Shown here piece by piece: positions 1 through 8,193 of a stretch of 64,000 bases of DNA. Under the pieces are notes generated by a model, which worked only from the letters and a program-made list of their open reading frames with translations, was not told where the DNA came from and made no database searches. This stretch comes from Pelotomaculum schinkii (GTDB lineage: Bacteria; Bacillota; Desulfotomaculia; Desulfotomaculales; Pelotomaculaceae). Positions within the stretch are counted from its first letter, which is position 1. Every line of letters starts with the position of its first letter. The position numbers were made by a program, and so were the translations under genes. Location: positions 496,001 through 560,000 of the forward strand of contig NZ_QFGA01000001.1 of NCBI RefSeq assembly GCF_004369205.1, read 5' to 3'.

Positions 1-53
1 AGGGTTTGCACGATCAATCTGCCGTCAGACGTGCCTGCCAGTACCAGGATCAT
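1..53 (-). CDS. cobK: Precorrin-6A/cobalt-precorrin-6A reductase, N-terminal fragment cut by window edge
   Basis: Only the first 17 codons are inside the window. They read MILVLAGTSDGRLIVQT, the typical opening of CobK/CbiJ reductases: a hydrophobic strand followed by the AGTSDGR nucleotide-binding turn. The ATG overlaps the TGA of cobJ in an ATGA arrangement, so the two genes are translationally coupled and cobK is the next gene of the corrin operon. The product reduces the macrocycle of (cobalt-)precorrin-6A with NAD(P)H. The assignment rests on a short peptide plus operon context. Confidence 0.8.
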   Translation of the reverse strand, partial: MILVLAGTSDGRLIVQT

Positions 54-874
54 AGCCGGTAGCCCCTTGGTGTGACTAAAAACCTGCCGACCCGGCGGGT
101 CTGGCTATTTCCAATAATGATGGTGGTAAACATGTCAATGGAGTAATTCACCATACGCTCCAGGTCGGTGATCACGCTTACCTCATCTTTCCTGGCGACG
201 TTGCGTACAATCCCCACCGGGGTTGCCGGTTTTTTATACTCAAGCATTATTTCTCTGGCCTTATGGATCTGCTCCGTCCGCTTACGACTGGACGGGTTGT
301 ACAGGACAACAACAAAGTCGCCCCGGCAGGCGTGCTCCAAGCGCTTCTCTATGATTTCCCAGGGCGTTAGCAGATCACTTAAGCTGATTACCACAAAATC
401 GTGCATCAGCGGCGCTCCGAGACAGGCGGCGGCGAAAGTTGCCGCGGTTATGCCGGGGATAATCTCCAGGTCAAGAGATTCCACTGCGCCCTTCTGTTCC
501 AGAAGCTCCAGTACCAGCCCCGCCATGCCGTAAACACCCGGGTCGCCGCTGGATACAAGAGCAACTTTTTTGCCTTCCAGCGCTCTATTAATGGCAAGGC
601 TGCAACGCTCCACCTCCTTGGTCATGCCGCTGCTCATGACTTCTTTCTCCAGCAGCAGACCAAAGATGAGCTCAATGTACGCCTTATAACCCACCACCAC
701 CTCGGCCTGTTCCAGAGCTTCAAGGGCACGGCCGCTCATCTGGCCGGTTTCGCCCGGACCAATACCAACTACGGCCAGTCTTCCTCGACAATCGCTACCG
801 TTACCCCGTTGAACGCTCTCTTGCGCAAAATCAACCTGGCCGCCGGGGCGGCCAATAGGGCCACTGGCTCGCAA
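50..874 (-). CDS. cobJ: Precorrin-3B / cobalt-factor III C17-methyltransferase (CobJ/CbiH)
   Basis: SAM-dependent methylase of the tetrapyrrole methylase fold, which methylates C17 and drives ring contraction. The core starts with RLAVVGIGPG and contains the GDPGVYGMAG and LYNPSS motifs seen in CobJ/CbiH. The start is uncertain. The longest frame opens with TTG at 874, inside the cbiG coding region (106-bp overlap), and adds about 32 residues with no family counterpart. No ATG or GTG lies between it and the conserved core, so either this TTG or a non-canonical codon near 780 is used. It sits between cbiG and cobK in the riboswitch-controlled operon. Confidence 0.92.
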   Translation of the reverse strand: MRASGPIGRPGGQVDFAQESVQRGNGSDCRGRLAVVGIGPGETGQMSGRALEALEQAEVVVGYKAYIELIFGLLLEKEVMSSGMTKEVERCSLAINRALEGKKVALVSSGDPGVYGMAGLVLELLEQKGAVESLDLEIIPGITAATFAAACLGAPLMHDFVVISLSDLLTPWEIIEKRLEHACRGDFVVVLYNPSSRKRTEQIHKAREIMLEYKKPATPVGIVRNVARKDEVSVITDLERMVNYSIDMFTTIIIGNSQTRRVGRFLVTPRGYRL

Positions 875-1839
875 ACTCCACCAACTCCTATCCTGTCCTG
901 AACAAATTGGGAATAAGAAAGGTCCCTGCCTTTTACGTCAAAAACACCTGCTATTTCTAACCTGCTGAAGGAAACAAGGGGCAATCCCATTTCATACGCA
1001 GCCTGAACCAGTCCTGCTTCTCCCGACCTCAAATCAATAGTAGCCAGCAGGCGCACCGAAGCAAGGCTGCGGTCCGCCAGGACCAGGGCTTGTTCCACAG
1101 CTTCCTTGACTGCCGCAGCGCTGATACCCGTGCGGCATCCCAGTCCCACCACCAGGTGTCGCGGTCGCAAAAACAGCGATTCAGATGGAAGACCGGCGAT
1201 TAACCTGCTGGTAATAAAAACAATAATGCCTTTCTTTGGCGCCTGCAGGTAATTATCTATGGGTTTGGGGTGAAATTTTATAATCTCTGTTATTTTTGAT
1301 GCGTCGTCAATATAAAAATGGACATCCTCCCCGTTAACCATGGCCGCACTGACAGTTTTCAGATGATGTAGAGGTTCAACAGCAAGGTTGTAGTCACGCG
1401 CCAAAAGATCCACCGCAGGTAGTCCTTGCACATCAGTAGCCGTGGTGATTACCGCCAGCGCACCCAGCTTGCTCTGGATATAACGGGCCATGTCGTTCGC
1501 TCCTCCCACGTGGCCGGAAAGAGCACTGATGGCGAACTGCCCCATTTCGTCCATTACAACAACCGCGGGGTCTGTCCTTTTGTTGCCAAGGCAAGGCGCC
1601 ATGGTTCTGAAAACGATACCCATGGCCATAACCATAACCAGGCAACTGTACTGTTGGAATATTTCACTGCACAGTTGACGCAGGGGCTGCTTGTATGGGC
1701 GTGAGCCTGGAAAACTAGCAGCGAATCTGGCCGGCGCCAGTATGTCAACCTCTGCCCCCGGCAGTTCCGAGAGCGCAGTTGAAACCCTTAAGGCAGTCGC
1801 GGCGCCTTGCCTGGTCACGGCCACTACCCCTATTTTCAC
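769..1839 (-). CDS. cbiG: Cobalt-precorrin-5A hydrolase CbiG
   Basis: CbiG opens the delta-lactone of cobalt-precorrin-5A and releases acetaldehyde, a step specific to the anaerobic (early cobalt insertion) route to B12. The 356-residue protein has the usual order: an N-terminal domain with the ALSGHVGGAN motif near residue 110, a linker, and a C-terminal domain beginning at HLVVGLGCRTGIS. The ATG at 1839 overlaps the cobM stop by 4 bp and the 3' end overlaps cobJ. Its presence, with cbiD, shows that the pathway here is the oxygen-independent one. Confidence 0.95.
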   Translation of the reverse strand: MKIGVVAVTRQGAATALRVSTALSELPGAEVDILAPARFAASFPGSRPYKQPLRQLCSEIFQQYSCLVMVMAMGIVFRTMAPCLGNKRTDPAVVVMDEMGQFAISALSGHVGGANDMARYIQSKLGALAVITTATDVQGLPAVDLLARDYNLAVEPLHHLKTVSAAMVNGEDVHFYIDDASKITEIIKFHPKPIDNYLQAPKKGIIVFITSRLIAGLPSESLFLRPRHLVVGLGCRTGISAAAVKEAVEQALVLADRSLASVRLLATIDLRSGEAGLVQAAYEMGLPLVSFSRLEIAGVFDVKGRDLSYSQFVQDRIGVGGVCEPVALLAAPAARLILRKRAFNGVTVAIVEEDWP

Positions 1840-2591
1840 TGTGCCGGCCCTCTGAAGGTATGGTCGAAGCTTGTGTCATAAAGCCTGGAAGGCTCGTAAT
1901 TCGCCCCGAAAGCCTTGCCCACCATGATTTGGGCGGTCCTGTTGACCCCTGCTTCCATCACCTTTTGCTCAATATCTTCAATGGTACCGTGAATGACCCG
2001 CTGTTCAGGCCAGGATGCCCGCTCTACCACAATAACCGGTGTGTCCGGTGTATACCCCCCTGATTTAAGCGCCTTGACCACTTCCGCCATCATATGCACG
2101 CTTAAAAAGATACACATGGTTGCGCCGTGCCCGGCCAGGGAAGACAGCGTTTCTCCAGCTGGCACAGGTGTCCGTCCTTCAGCCCTGGTCAGGATTACCG
2201 TCTGGGTTACACCCGGCAAGGTTAGCTCATGAGGGATAGCCGCTGCGGCAGCAAGGAAGGAACTAACCCCCGGTATTACGGAAAAGGGTATGCCGTCCCG
2301 GCGCAATTCGTCCATCTGCTCCTGGATCGCGCCGAACAGGGCAGGATCGCCGGTATGGACCCTGGCCACCCTTTTACCTTTGGCGTGCGCTTCAACCATA
2401 GTGTCTATAATTTCTTTCAGGGACATACCTGCGCTGTTATGTATCTCGGCCCCCTCTTTACAGTAATCGAGTAAGGCCGGGTTAACCAGGGAACCGGTAT
2501 ATATGACCACTTCGGCTTCAGCCAAGAGTCTTGCTCCTTTTACTGTAATCAGCTCCGGATCCCCTGGGCCTGCTCCGATAAAATAAATCAT
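1836..2591 (-). CDS. cobM: Cobalt-precorrin-4 C11-methyltransferase (CobM/CbiF)
   Basis: Tetrapyrrole methylase starting MIYFIGAGPGDPELIT, with the VHTGDPALFGA and VIPGVSSF loops of the CbiF/CobM group. It methylates C11 of cobalt-precorrin-4. The open frame extends upstream to 2723, but the start is placed at the ATG at 2591 because a run of A and G (AAAAAGGGGGG) lies just upstream and the family begins at this methionine. The extra upstream frame runs through a dispersed repeat and is not coding. A 247-bp gap separates it from cbiT, the only real break in the operon. Confidence 0.95.
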   Translation of the reverse strand: MIYFIGAGPGDPELITVKGARLLAEAEVVIYTGSLVNPALLDYCKEGAEIHNSAGMSLKEIIDTMVEAHAKGKRVARVHTGDPALFGAIQEQMDELRRDGIPFSVIPGVSSFLAAAAAIPHELTLPGVTQTVILTRAEGRTPVPAGETLSSLAGHGATMCIFLSVHMMAEVVKALKSGGYTPDTPVIVVERASWPEQRVIHGTIEDIEQKVMEAGVNRTAQIMVGKAFGANYEPSRLYDTSFDHTFRGPAQ

Positions 2592-2661
2592 ATCAACCCC
2601 CCCTTTTTGTACGAATAAACAACTACCTTGAAACCTTTCGGCCGCTACAATGTCGCTCAAA

Positions 2662-2750
2662 TATAGGTGCGAATTCATTCGCACAAAAGCCCCATTTAAG
2701 ATGTCCAAGTGCGGCGCCGACACGCCGTGTGCGATTAAAATGGCGCCTAC
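2662..2750. repeat. Dispersed palindromic repeat, copy A
   Basis: This copy holds the palindrome GTGCGAATTCATTCGCAC, then AAGTGCGGCGCC and a GTGTGCGATTAAAAT block, in the opposite orientation to the copies at 16994, 21346 and 60591. It fills most of the only sizeable gap in the corrin operon, between cbiT and cobM. Blocks match the other copies closely while the intervening bases are less conserved. No gene is visible in the 2592-2838 gap. Confidence 0.75.
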
Positions 2751-2838
2751 ACCGGGGTATTTTATAAGAATGTTTGGTCTTTTTCAGGTATTTAAGGCCG
2801 TGTCAGATCTTGAAAGACTACTTTATTGAGATCTATTA

Positions 2839-3438
2839 TCAGTAATTAGCCCTCTTCTCCGCTGAAAGAACCGTAACCGGATTCATACCCTTAAGGAGGT
2901 GGCTGGCGCCGGCTTTCACTACCCTGGCGACGCTGATTTGCACCGCGTCGACATCGCCATAGAACTGTTGCAGTAGTTCTAAAGCGTGAGCCGCGGTTTC
3001 CAGAGTAATCGTGTTTACAATAATCCTGCCCCCTGGTAGAAGTCTCTGGTAAACACTTTCTAATATGCCGGTCAAATGTCCCCCGCTGCCGCCTACAAAA
3101 ACACGGTCAGGGTCCGGCAGCTCGTCCAGGGCTTCCGGCGCGACACCTTCAATGATTTTCAAGTTATCCAATCCAAAAGCCTTCATATTGCTTTGAATCA
3201 AGTGAATCCCTGCCGGACTGCGCTCCACGGCGTAAACAAAACCACCGGTGGCCTGCAAGGCGGCTTCAACTGACAAAGACCCTGTTCCTGCTCCAATATC
3301 CCACACGACATGATTGGGCGCCAACCTGGCCTTGGCCAGGGTGATCACCCGTACTTCCTCTTTGGTCATGGGGACGTTGCCGCGCACAAAAAGCTCATCG
3401 CTTATTCCCGGTGTCCGGTAAATCCATCGGCTGTTCAT
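2839..3438 (-). CDS. cbiT: Cobalt-precorrin-6B C15-methyltransferase (decarboxylating) CbiT
   Basis: Class I SAM methyltransferase that methylates C15 and decarboxylates the C12 acetate of cobalt-precorrin-6B. The N-terminus carries the CbiT signature TPGISDELFVRG...PMTKEEVR, followed by the SAM-binding motif WDIGAGTGSLSVE near residue 45 and FVGGSGG. The length (199 residues) is normal for stand-alone CbiT. It overlaps cbiE by 44 bp. In many genomes CbiE and CbiT are fused as CobL; here they are separate but overlapping frames. Confidence 0.95.
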   Translation of the reverse strand: MNSRWIYRTPGISDELFVRGNVPMTKEEVRVITLAKARLAPNHVVWDIGAGTGSLSVEAALQATGGFVYAVERSPAGIHLIQSNMKAFGLDNLKIIEGVAPEALDELPDPDRVFVGGSGGHLTGILESVYQRLLPGGRIIVNTITLETAAHALELLQQFYGDVDAVQISVARVVKAGASHLLKGMNPVTVLSAEKRANY

Positions 3439-4063
3439 CCAAAATCACCATAACATAATTTCTTTTATCCCACTGGCCTTCCCATCGGGCAAGATCAAGG
3501 ATGGTAAAGGCATTAATTTCTTCGGCAGGGTACGAAAGTTCGGCGCAGACATAAGCAGTTTTGTCTTTCATGCCGGCGTTTACCAGGACACTTGCCAGAA
3601 CCGGCGGTGGTTCCTCCGGTCCGGCCAGGACAACTACCTTGCTATTGCCTGCCACGGTCTCTGCCAGTACGGTCCGGTCCCGTCCATGGGTACTGACCAC
3701 AACGGCGTCGTGCCAGGAAACTGCCAGCCGGGCGCAAGCATACTGTACCGAACTGATACCCGGGATGACCTGCAGCTGGGCAGGGGTAAAATGCCGCCTC
3801 AGGTACTGCAGGATACCGTACATGCCGGGATCACCCGAAGCTATTACCGCAATTTTTTTCTCGTCCATTCTCTCCCGGATATACTCAATCATTTCCTGCA
3901 GATTGTTTTTAATAGTGAAAATTTCGCCCGGTTGACCGCTGAAAAGGGCCAGGCTGCGCTCCCCGCCCACCAGGACATCCGCCTCAGCGACCGCCCGTAT
4001 GGCTGCCGGAGTCAGATGTTCCTTGCCACCGGGTCCAACCCCTACTACAGCAATTTTTGCCAT
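3395..4063 (-). CDS. cbiE: Cobalt-precorrin-7 C5-methyltransferase CbiE
   Basis: Tetrapyrrole methylase of 222 residues starting MAKIAVVGVGPGGKEHLTPAA, with VIASGDPGMYGI and VIPGISSVQYACARL. These are the CbiE versions of the SAM and substrate loops. It methylates C5 (with CbiT completing C15) in late corrin ring synthesis. It overlaps cbiD by 19 bp upstream and cbiT by 44 bp downstream, so the three genes form a tightly coupled block. Confidence 0.95.
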   Translation of the reverse strand: MAKIAVVGVGPGGKEHLTPAAIRAVAEADVLVGGERSLALFSGQPGEIFTIKNNLQEMIEYIRERMDEKKIAVIASGDPGMYGILQYLRRHFTPAQLQVIPGISSVQYACARLAVSWHDAVVVSTHGRDRTVLAETVAGNSKVVVLAGPEEPPPVLASVLVNAGMKDKTAYVCAELSYPAEEINAFTILDLARWEGQWDKRNYVMVILDEQPMDLPDTGNKR

Positions 4064-5160
4064 CCCATTTCCCTTCCAATTAAACGAGTTGACTCGTCCA
4101 TACCCAGTATCGTTCCATCCAACCCCAGCAGTACCGTACCAGCTTTCAACCGGGTGCGGGTATAAGCCTCGGCCCTGGTACTGGCCCTGGCCGCAATAGC
4201 ATTGAATATTCCGGCGAAGCCGCTCTCTTTAAGCAAACCCAACGCTTCTTCAGCAGAACCCGCTGCCATAATTTTGCTGATTAGACCGGCCGGCGCCCCG
4301 TAAAGACCTGCGAAGGCGGCAAGGGTCTCCATCCTCCCGTCGGCCAACCTGTTGTGGGTATGAAAGATGCCGGCTGCGACTTTTACTAATTTCCCATGGT
4401 GACCCCATAATAAAACTGCTTCAATGCCCCGGTCGACACAGACATCCAGCATGTAGCCCACAAAATTACTCATTTCAACCACAGCTTCGCGAGGCAATCC
4501 ATACCGTTCGACCGCCGTCCGGAAGCCAATCCGGCCCGGGGTGAGGACGACCTTCCGGTAGCCGGCGGCCACAGCCAGGTCAACCTGTGGAGCGAGTGAT
4601 TTTTTAAAAGCTTCTTCAGACATCGGCCTGACAATGCCGGTGGTGCCCAGGATGGAAATACCTCCAACAATCCCCAAACGCGGGTTAAGGGTCTTGAGAG
4701 CCACCTCCTCGCCCCCGGGGACTGAAATAGTAACCTCTACGCCCGAGCCTGGCCTAATAAGGTCGTCCAGGGCATCCACAATCATTTTACGCGGAACGGG
4801 ATTTATGGCGGGACTGCCTACCGGCGCCTGCAAGCCTGGCCTGGTAACAACCCCGACACCTCGTCCCCCCATGATATGAACGCCGCCAGCACAGACAGCG
4901 ACTTCAGCTACCACAGGCAGGCCGCTGGTTACATCGGGATCATCCCCCCCCTGCTTGATTACAACAGCCCTGGCACAGGAGCCGTCCAGTTCCAAACTCT
5001 CAACAGGAACCTCAAGCAGGTTTCCTTCAGGGTTCACAATGGTAATATTTTTGTTGGTTTCACCCCGCAACAGCAGCAATGCCGCCGCACGCGCCGCCGC
5101 TGCAGCTGACGCGCCGGTGGTAATTCCGGTCTTCAGCATGGATATTTCCAATTCATTCAT
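4045..5160 (-). CDS. cbiD: Cobalt-precorrin-5B C1-methyltransferase CbiD
   Basis: CbiD methylates C1 in the anaerobic pathway. The family N-terminus LKTGITTGASAAAAARAA starts at about residue 10, followed by PGGEEVALKTLNPRLGIVGGISILGTTGIV split over residues 145-180 and the C-terminal LLWGHHGKLVKVAAGIFHTH region. It is the first gene of the operon and lies directly behind the cobalamin riboswitch. The start at 5160 is the second of two ATGs made by a 14-bp tandem duplication. The consensus GGAGG is correctly spaced for the first ATG, not for this one (see 5152-5179). Confidence 0.95.
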   Translation of the reverse strand: MNELEISMLKTGITTGASAAAAARAAALLLLRGETNKNITIVNPEGNLLEVPVESLELDGSCARAVVIKQGGDDPDVTSGLPVVAEVAVCAGGVHIMGGRGVGVVTRPGLQAPVGSPAINPVPRKMIVDALDDLIRPGSGVEVTISVPGGEEVALKTLNPRLGIVGGISILGTTGIVRPMSEEAFKKSLAPQVDLAVAAGYRKVVLTPGRIGFRTAVERYGLPREAVVEMSNFVGYMLDVCVDRGIEAVLLWGHHGKLVKVAAGIFHTHNRLADGRMETLAAFAGLYGAPAGLISKIMAAGSAEEALGLLKESGFAGIFNAIAARASTRAEAYTRTRLKAGTVLLGLDGTILGMDESTRLIGREMGWQKLL

Positions 5161-5179
5161 AACAGTTCATTCATAACAG
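5152..5179 (-). repeat. 14-bp tandem duplication of the cbiD start region
   Basis: Two perfect copies of CTGTTATGAATGAA (minus strand) lie head to tail. GGAGG at 5183-5187 is 8 nt upstream of the ATG in the first copy, which begins a five-codon frame (MNELL, stop). Its TGA overlaps the cbiD ATG in the second copy (ATGA). Ribosomes loading at the strong site should therefore make a pentapeptide and reach cbiD by coupling. Confidence 0.8.
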
Positions 5180-5254
5180 CTTCCTCCATGCGGCCGAAGA
5201 ACTAAAATTCCTTGCGACAAAAGCTCCGTTGGCCGCACCAAGCCGGAGAAATGA

Positions 5255-5284
5255 TAAAAGCCCGGTCAACTAGACGGGGCTTTT
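5255..5284 (-). terminator. Intrinsic terminator of the cobalamin riboswitch
   Basis: On the minus strand GCCCCGTC, a five-base loop and GACCGGGC form an 8-bp stem with one mismatch, followed by TTTTATC. It lies between the riboswitch aptamer and cbiD, as expected for an expression platform that stops transcription when cobalamin is bound. Confidence 0.8.
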
Positions 5285-5329
5285 CATATGCGTCAAAAAA
5301 ACCCCTGGCTTTCCAGCGAAGCCTGCGGT

Positions 5330-5525
5330 GAGCAGCAGACAGGCAGGTCTCCTGGCTTCCGGTCTTTGTTGCCGCGTCTTCCCGGTTAACCCAGTGACAA
5401 AAGTGCGGCGTACTCTCCCGGTTACAGTTGCGGGACCGCGCCGGCTCCTTAGATCTGGACCTTTTTGGAACCAGTTTCCATTTCCCCGGTCTTCCCTATT
5501 CTCCCCTCGGCGGGGCACCTGTCCG
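5330..5525 (-). ncRNA. Cobalamin riboswitch
   Basis: The minus strand carries the conserved cobalamin aptamer blocks in order: GGAAATGG with flanking stem, GCCGGCGCGGTCCCGCAACTGTAACCGGG with its B12-box core (in 5405-5450), CACTGGGTTAACCGGGAAG, and the closing AGCCAGGAGACCTGCCTGTC at 5338-5357. A terminator follows before cbiD. It should repress the corrin operon when cobalamin is abundant. Confidence 0.95.
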
Positions 5526-5553
5526 CGTTGTTCTTTTTCATATTTTACAGGTT

Positions 5554-6285
5554 TTAATAACCTTTTTCTTTGCGCTGTATAGCGCGTATGTCCATATCCA
5601 CCAAAAACCGGTAGGGCTTGCACATCTCCAGCAAGCGTGAAGTAGTCCTTTCTCCCAGATAGCCTTCCAGGTCCTCGGGGCTGATATTGGTGGTTACGAT
5701 GACCGGAAGACGGTGGTTGAGGCGGTAATTGATAATTGAATAGATTTTATTTCTGGTCCACTCCGTGTAATTATGAGCCCCCAGGTCGTCCAAAATCAGG
5801 AGCGGCACCTGCCTGGCCGTATCCAACAGGTCAAACTCGGTAAGGTCCTCAGTATTTCTTCCCGTGTCATAGGTCGAACGTATTTGATCCAGCAGGTCAG
5901 GCACCACAGCAAAAAGAATTGAGTTTCCTTCTTTCAGCAGGGTATTGGCGATACAACAGGCCAGAAATGTTTTACCGCTTCCCACCTGCCCTGTAAATAG
6001 CAGTCCGTCGGCTCCGGGATCAGCCGAAAATCTTTTGACAAAACCTTGAGCCGCTTCAAAAGCATGTTTAGCCAGTTCATAGTAAGATATCCCATTGACC
6101 AGATCGAGACAGTTTTTAGCGTAATATTTGAATTTGAAGTTTTCGAATGTGCATTTTTGAAGATTAACAGGCAGTCTGGAGTCCTTTAACAGTTTTGCTG
6201 CTGCCTTTTCTTTCATGCACCGGCAGGGTATAGCCCCTTCCTCCATTATAATTACGCCACGGTCACCGCACAGCTGGCAGCCCAC
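5554..6285 (-). CDS. DnaC/DnaI-like helicase loader ATPase
   Basis: AAA+ ATPase of the DnaC/IstB group, 243 residues. The N-terminus has a CX2C...CRC zinc-binding-like cluster (CQLCGDRG, PCRCM). Walker A is TGQVGSGKTFLA near residue 98, Walker B is LLILDDLGAH, and the sensor strand is VIVTTNIS. Such proteins load the replicative helicase with DnaD/DnaB-type partners in Firmicutes. The preceding gene encodes a DnaD-like protein 44 bp upstream, which supports a primosome role. The start is GTG at 6285; a shorter start cannot be excluded. It is not IS21 IstB, since no istA or insertion-sequence ends are nearby. Confidence 0.85.
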   Translation of the reverse strand: MGCQLCGDRGVIIMEEGAIPCRCMKEKAAAKLLKDSRLPVNLQKCTFENFKFKYYAKNCLDLVNGISYYELAKHAFEAAQGFVKRFSADPGADGLLFTGQVGSGKTFLACCIANTLLKEGNSILFAVVPDLLDQIRSTYDTGRNTEDLTEFDLLDTARQVPLLILDDLGAHNYTEWTRNKIYSIINYRLNHRLPVIVTTNISPEDLEGYLGERTTSRLLEMCKPYRFLVDMDIRAIQRKEKGY

Positions 6286-6329
6286 CCAATCACCTGCATC
6301 CCTTAAATATTGTTAAGAAAAGTCATGTT

Positions 6330-7148
6330 TTAGATATAAAGAGTCCGGATGAAAGCCTTTTTCCTGGCATCGTTATTATTGTCCGCGCCACCCGGGCTTG
6401 TCCCGGTATTTGTGCTTTTTTGCCTGGAGCGCCGTTTTTGAAAATCCTGCTCGTAGCGGGATATTTCCTCCAGCGTCCTGACATTGTTCTTTTTCCATTC
6501 TATCAAGATGGTGTTAATATATTTGAAGTTGTGTTTACCCCCCAGAACCGCCCTTTTCAGCGCCTCAACAACAAGCAATGGCTCCATTTCACTTGCCCAC
6601 TGGTCGATTTGCTCAACTTCTATGGGGGAGAGAAGCCGTCCAAATTCATTCTCAAATAAGGAAATAAGGTCGACGGTATGGACATCAAACCGGCTGTCAC
6701 CTAAACCGGCCGAACTTTTAATCAGCTTTTCAGATTCCTCAATCTCCTGGGCGCGCAAGCCTGCCCAGATATCCGAGACCCTTAAGAATAGGGGTTCAAA
6801 ATCATACCCCTCCACAATAAGGTTGCGGGTGCCGTCATAGAACCGGCTGACCGAGATGATATCTTTTTCGAGCAAACCAGCCAGTTCCCTCCTAATCCTG
6901 GCTGGATCAGATTCCATGCATTCAGCCAGCTTTTCGGGGGACGGAAAAAGCTCCTTTTCCTCCACGTGCAGTCTGATCAGCTGGATTAAGAGCATCATCT
7001 GGTAATCGGAGATACCAATACTTGAGTAAATTTTTAGAAGGATGTTGGGAATTGACGTTGAGCCCTCAAGCAGGAGGTCAGCTCCAAAAGTAGCGGTGAT
7101 ATTGCCTTCCTGGTCACATTTTACTATTTTCCCGCTTCTCTGAGTCAT
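6330..7148 (-). CDS. DnaD domain protein (primosome component)
   Basis: The 272-residue protein has two DnaD-family parts. An N-terminal winged-helix-like region (about residues 30-120, with ISDYQMMLLIQLIRL and SPEKLAECMESD) is followed by a C-terminal DnaB_2/DnaD domain (about residues 170-235, with FGRLLSPIEVEQIDQW and YINTILIEWKKNNV). DnaD proteins remodel origin DNA and recruit the helicase loader. It is paired with the DnaC/DnaI-like gene directly downstream. The last 35 residues are charged and low in complexity. The start is an ATG after CAGGAGG. Confidence 0.88.
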   Translation of the reverse strand: MTQRSGKIVKCDQEGNITATFGADLLLEGSTSIPNILLKIYSSIGISDYQMMLLIQLIRLHVEEKELFPSPEKLAECMESDPARIRRELAGLLEKDIISVSRFYDGTRNLIVEGYDFEPLFLRVSDIWAGLRAQEIEESEKLIKSSAGLGDSRFDVHTVDLISLFENEFGRLLSPIEVEQIDQWASEMEPLLVVEALKRAVLGGKHNFKYINTILIEWKKNNVRTLEEISRYEQDFQKRRSRQKSTNTGTSPGGADNNNDARKKAFIRTLYI

Positions 7149-7220
7149 GGGGTTTGCCTCCTGGTTTTCCTAATTTTATTTTATGGTAAGGGGGTGGTTT
7201 TGTCCACCTTTTTCCGCCCC

Positions 7221-8057
7221 TTAAACCGGCTGCCGCAAGAGGTAGGAAACGGGTTCGATACCATAGCCGGCCAGTAATTCCAGTGCGCTATCCAAACCCA
7301 TCCCGAGTTCCGCCAGGCGATGGGCGTCGGAGCCCAACGTAAATAGCCTGACACCTGAATCCACAGCCAGTTCAAGGATATCCATGGAAGGATGGAAATC
7401 GTTGAGTCCACGGCGCAAACCGGAGGTATTAACCTCCAGGCTCATGCCCCTTGCTGCTATAGTTTTGAGGACCGGTTCCGCAAACTCCTCGTGGGCGCGC
7501 GAAATCTCCGGCCCCCAATAATGCCGGCCATGACGGCGATAAAGATCCAGGTGCCCGATACAGTCAAACAGGCCGGAGCTTACCGCCTCTGACAGGAGCC
7601 TAAAGTACTCCCCTACCCCCGTTAGCATTTGCCTGCCAGGGAAATACAGGCGGCTTTCCTTCTTTGAAGATATGGCCAGATGTTCCAGGCAGTGGACAGA
7701 GCCCATCACAAAATCAAAAGGGTAGCCCCTGACTACCCGCTCAATAGCTTTTTCCTGCCCCAGGTCGTACCCCACTTCGATTCCTGCCCTAACCTTCAGG
7801 CCGTGTGCCGACCACTTCCGCCTCGCGTCCTCGATATCTTGGAAATACACGTCAAGCCATATCAGGTCGTCCATTGGTACTATGCCTTGGGCGATGCGGA
7901 CAAACCAGTCCAGCTGCTTGCGCTGCGGGTCAACTTCCAGGTGAGTGGTGAAACAGATTTCACTAAGCCCAATATCGATAGCCTTCCTGCAGTATTCATC
8001 AATACCGGAAGGTTCCGCGTCAATTGAATAACCGGGGTGAACATGATAGTCGCGCAT
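7221..8057 (-). CDS. PHP-domain histidinol-phosphatase (HisJ/HisK family)
   Basis: Metal-dependent phosphoesterase of the polymerase and histidinol phosphatase family, 278 residues. The PHP metal ligands are visible: DYHVHPGYSID at the N-terminus, FTTHLEVDP, GSVHCLEH, GHLDLYRRHG and GSDAHR near the C-terminus. By family it dephosphorylates histidinol phosphate in histidine synthesis, but no other his gene is nearby, so another phosphate ester is possible. The ATG at 8057 follows GGGGGT. Confidence 0.85.
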   Translation of the reverse strand: MRDYHVHPGYSIDAEPSGIDEYCRKAIDIGLSEICFTTHLEVDPQRKQLDWFVRIAQGIVPMDDLIWLDVYFQDIEDARRKWSAHGLKVRAGIEVGYDLGQEKAIERVVRGYPFDFVMGSVHCLEHLAISSKKESRLYFPGRQMLTGVGEYFRLLSEAVSSGLFDCIGHLDLYRRHGRHYWGPEISRAHEEFAEPVLKTIAARGMSLEVNTSGLRRGLNDFHPSMDILELAVDSGVRLFTLGSDAHRLAELGMGLDSALELLAGYGIEPVSYLLRQPV

Positions 8058-8193
8058 CTATTTACCCCCAAGCTGAAATGCAGGCTTAAATTTGGGAATG
8101 CAGGATCCACCTGCGCCCTACTACCTACAGCTTACGACTAAAATTGCGGGTTTAAAATTATTCGAGCATGCCTCATAGAAATTTAACGCATCT

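Noticed and set aside
401-901. Plus-strand frames opposite cobJ, cbiG and other strongly coding genes
   Set aside because: These are antisense shadows of conserved genes without ribosome sites or family resemblance.
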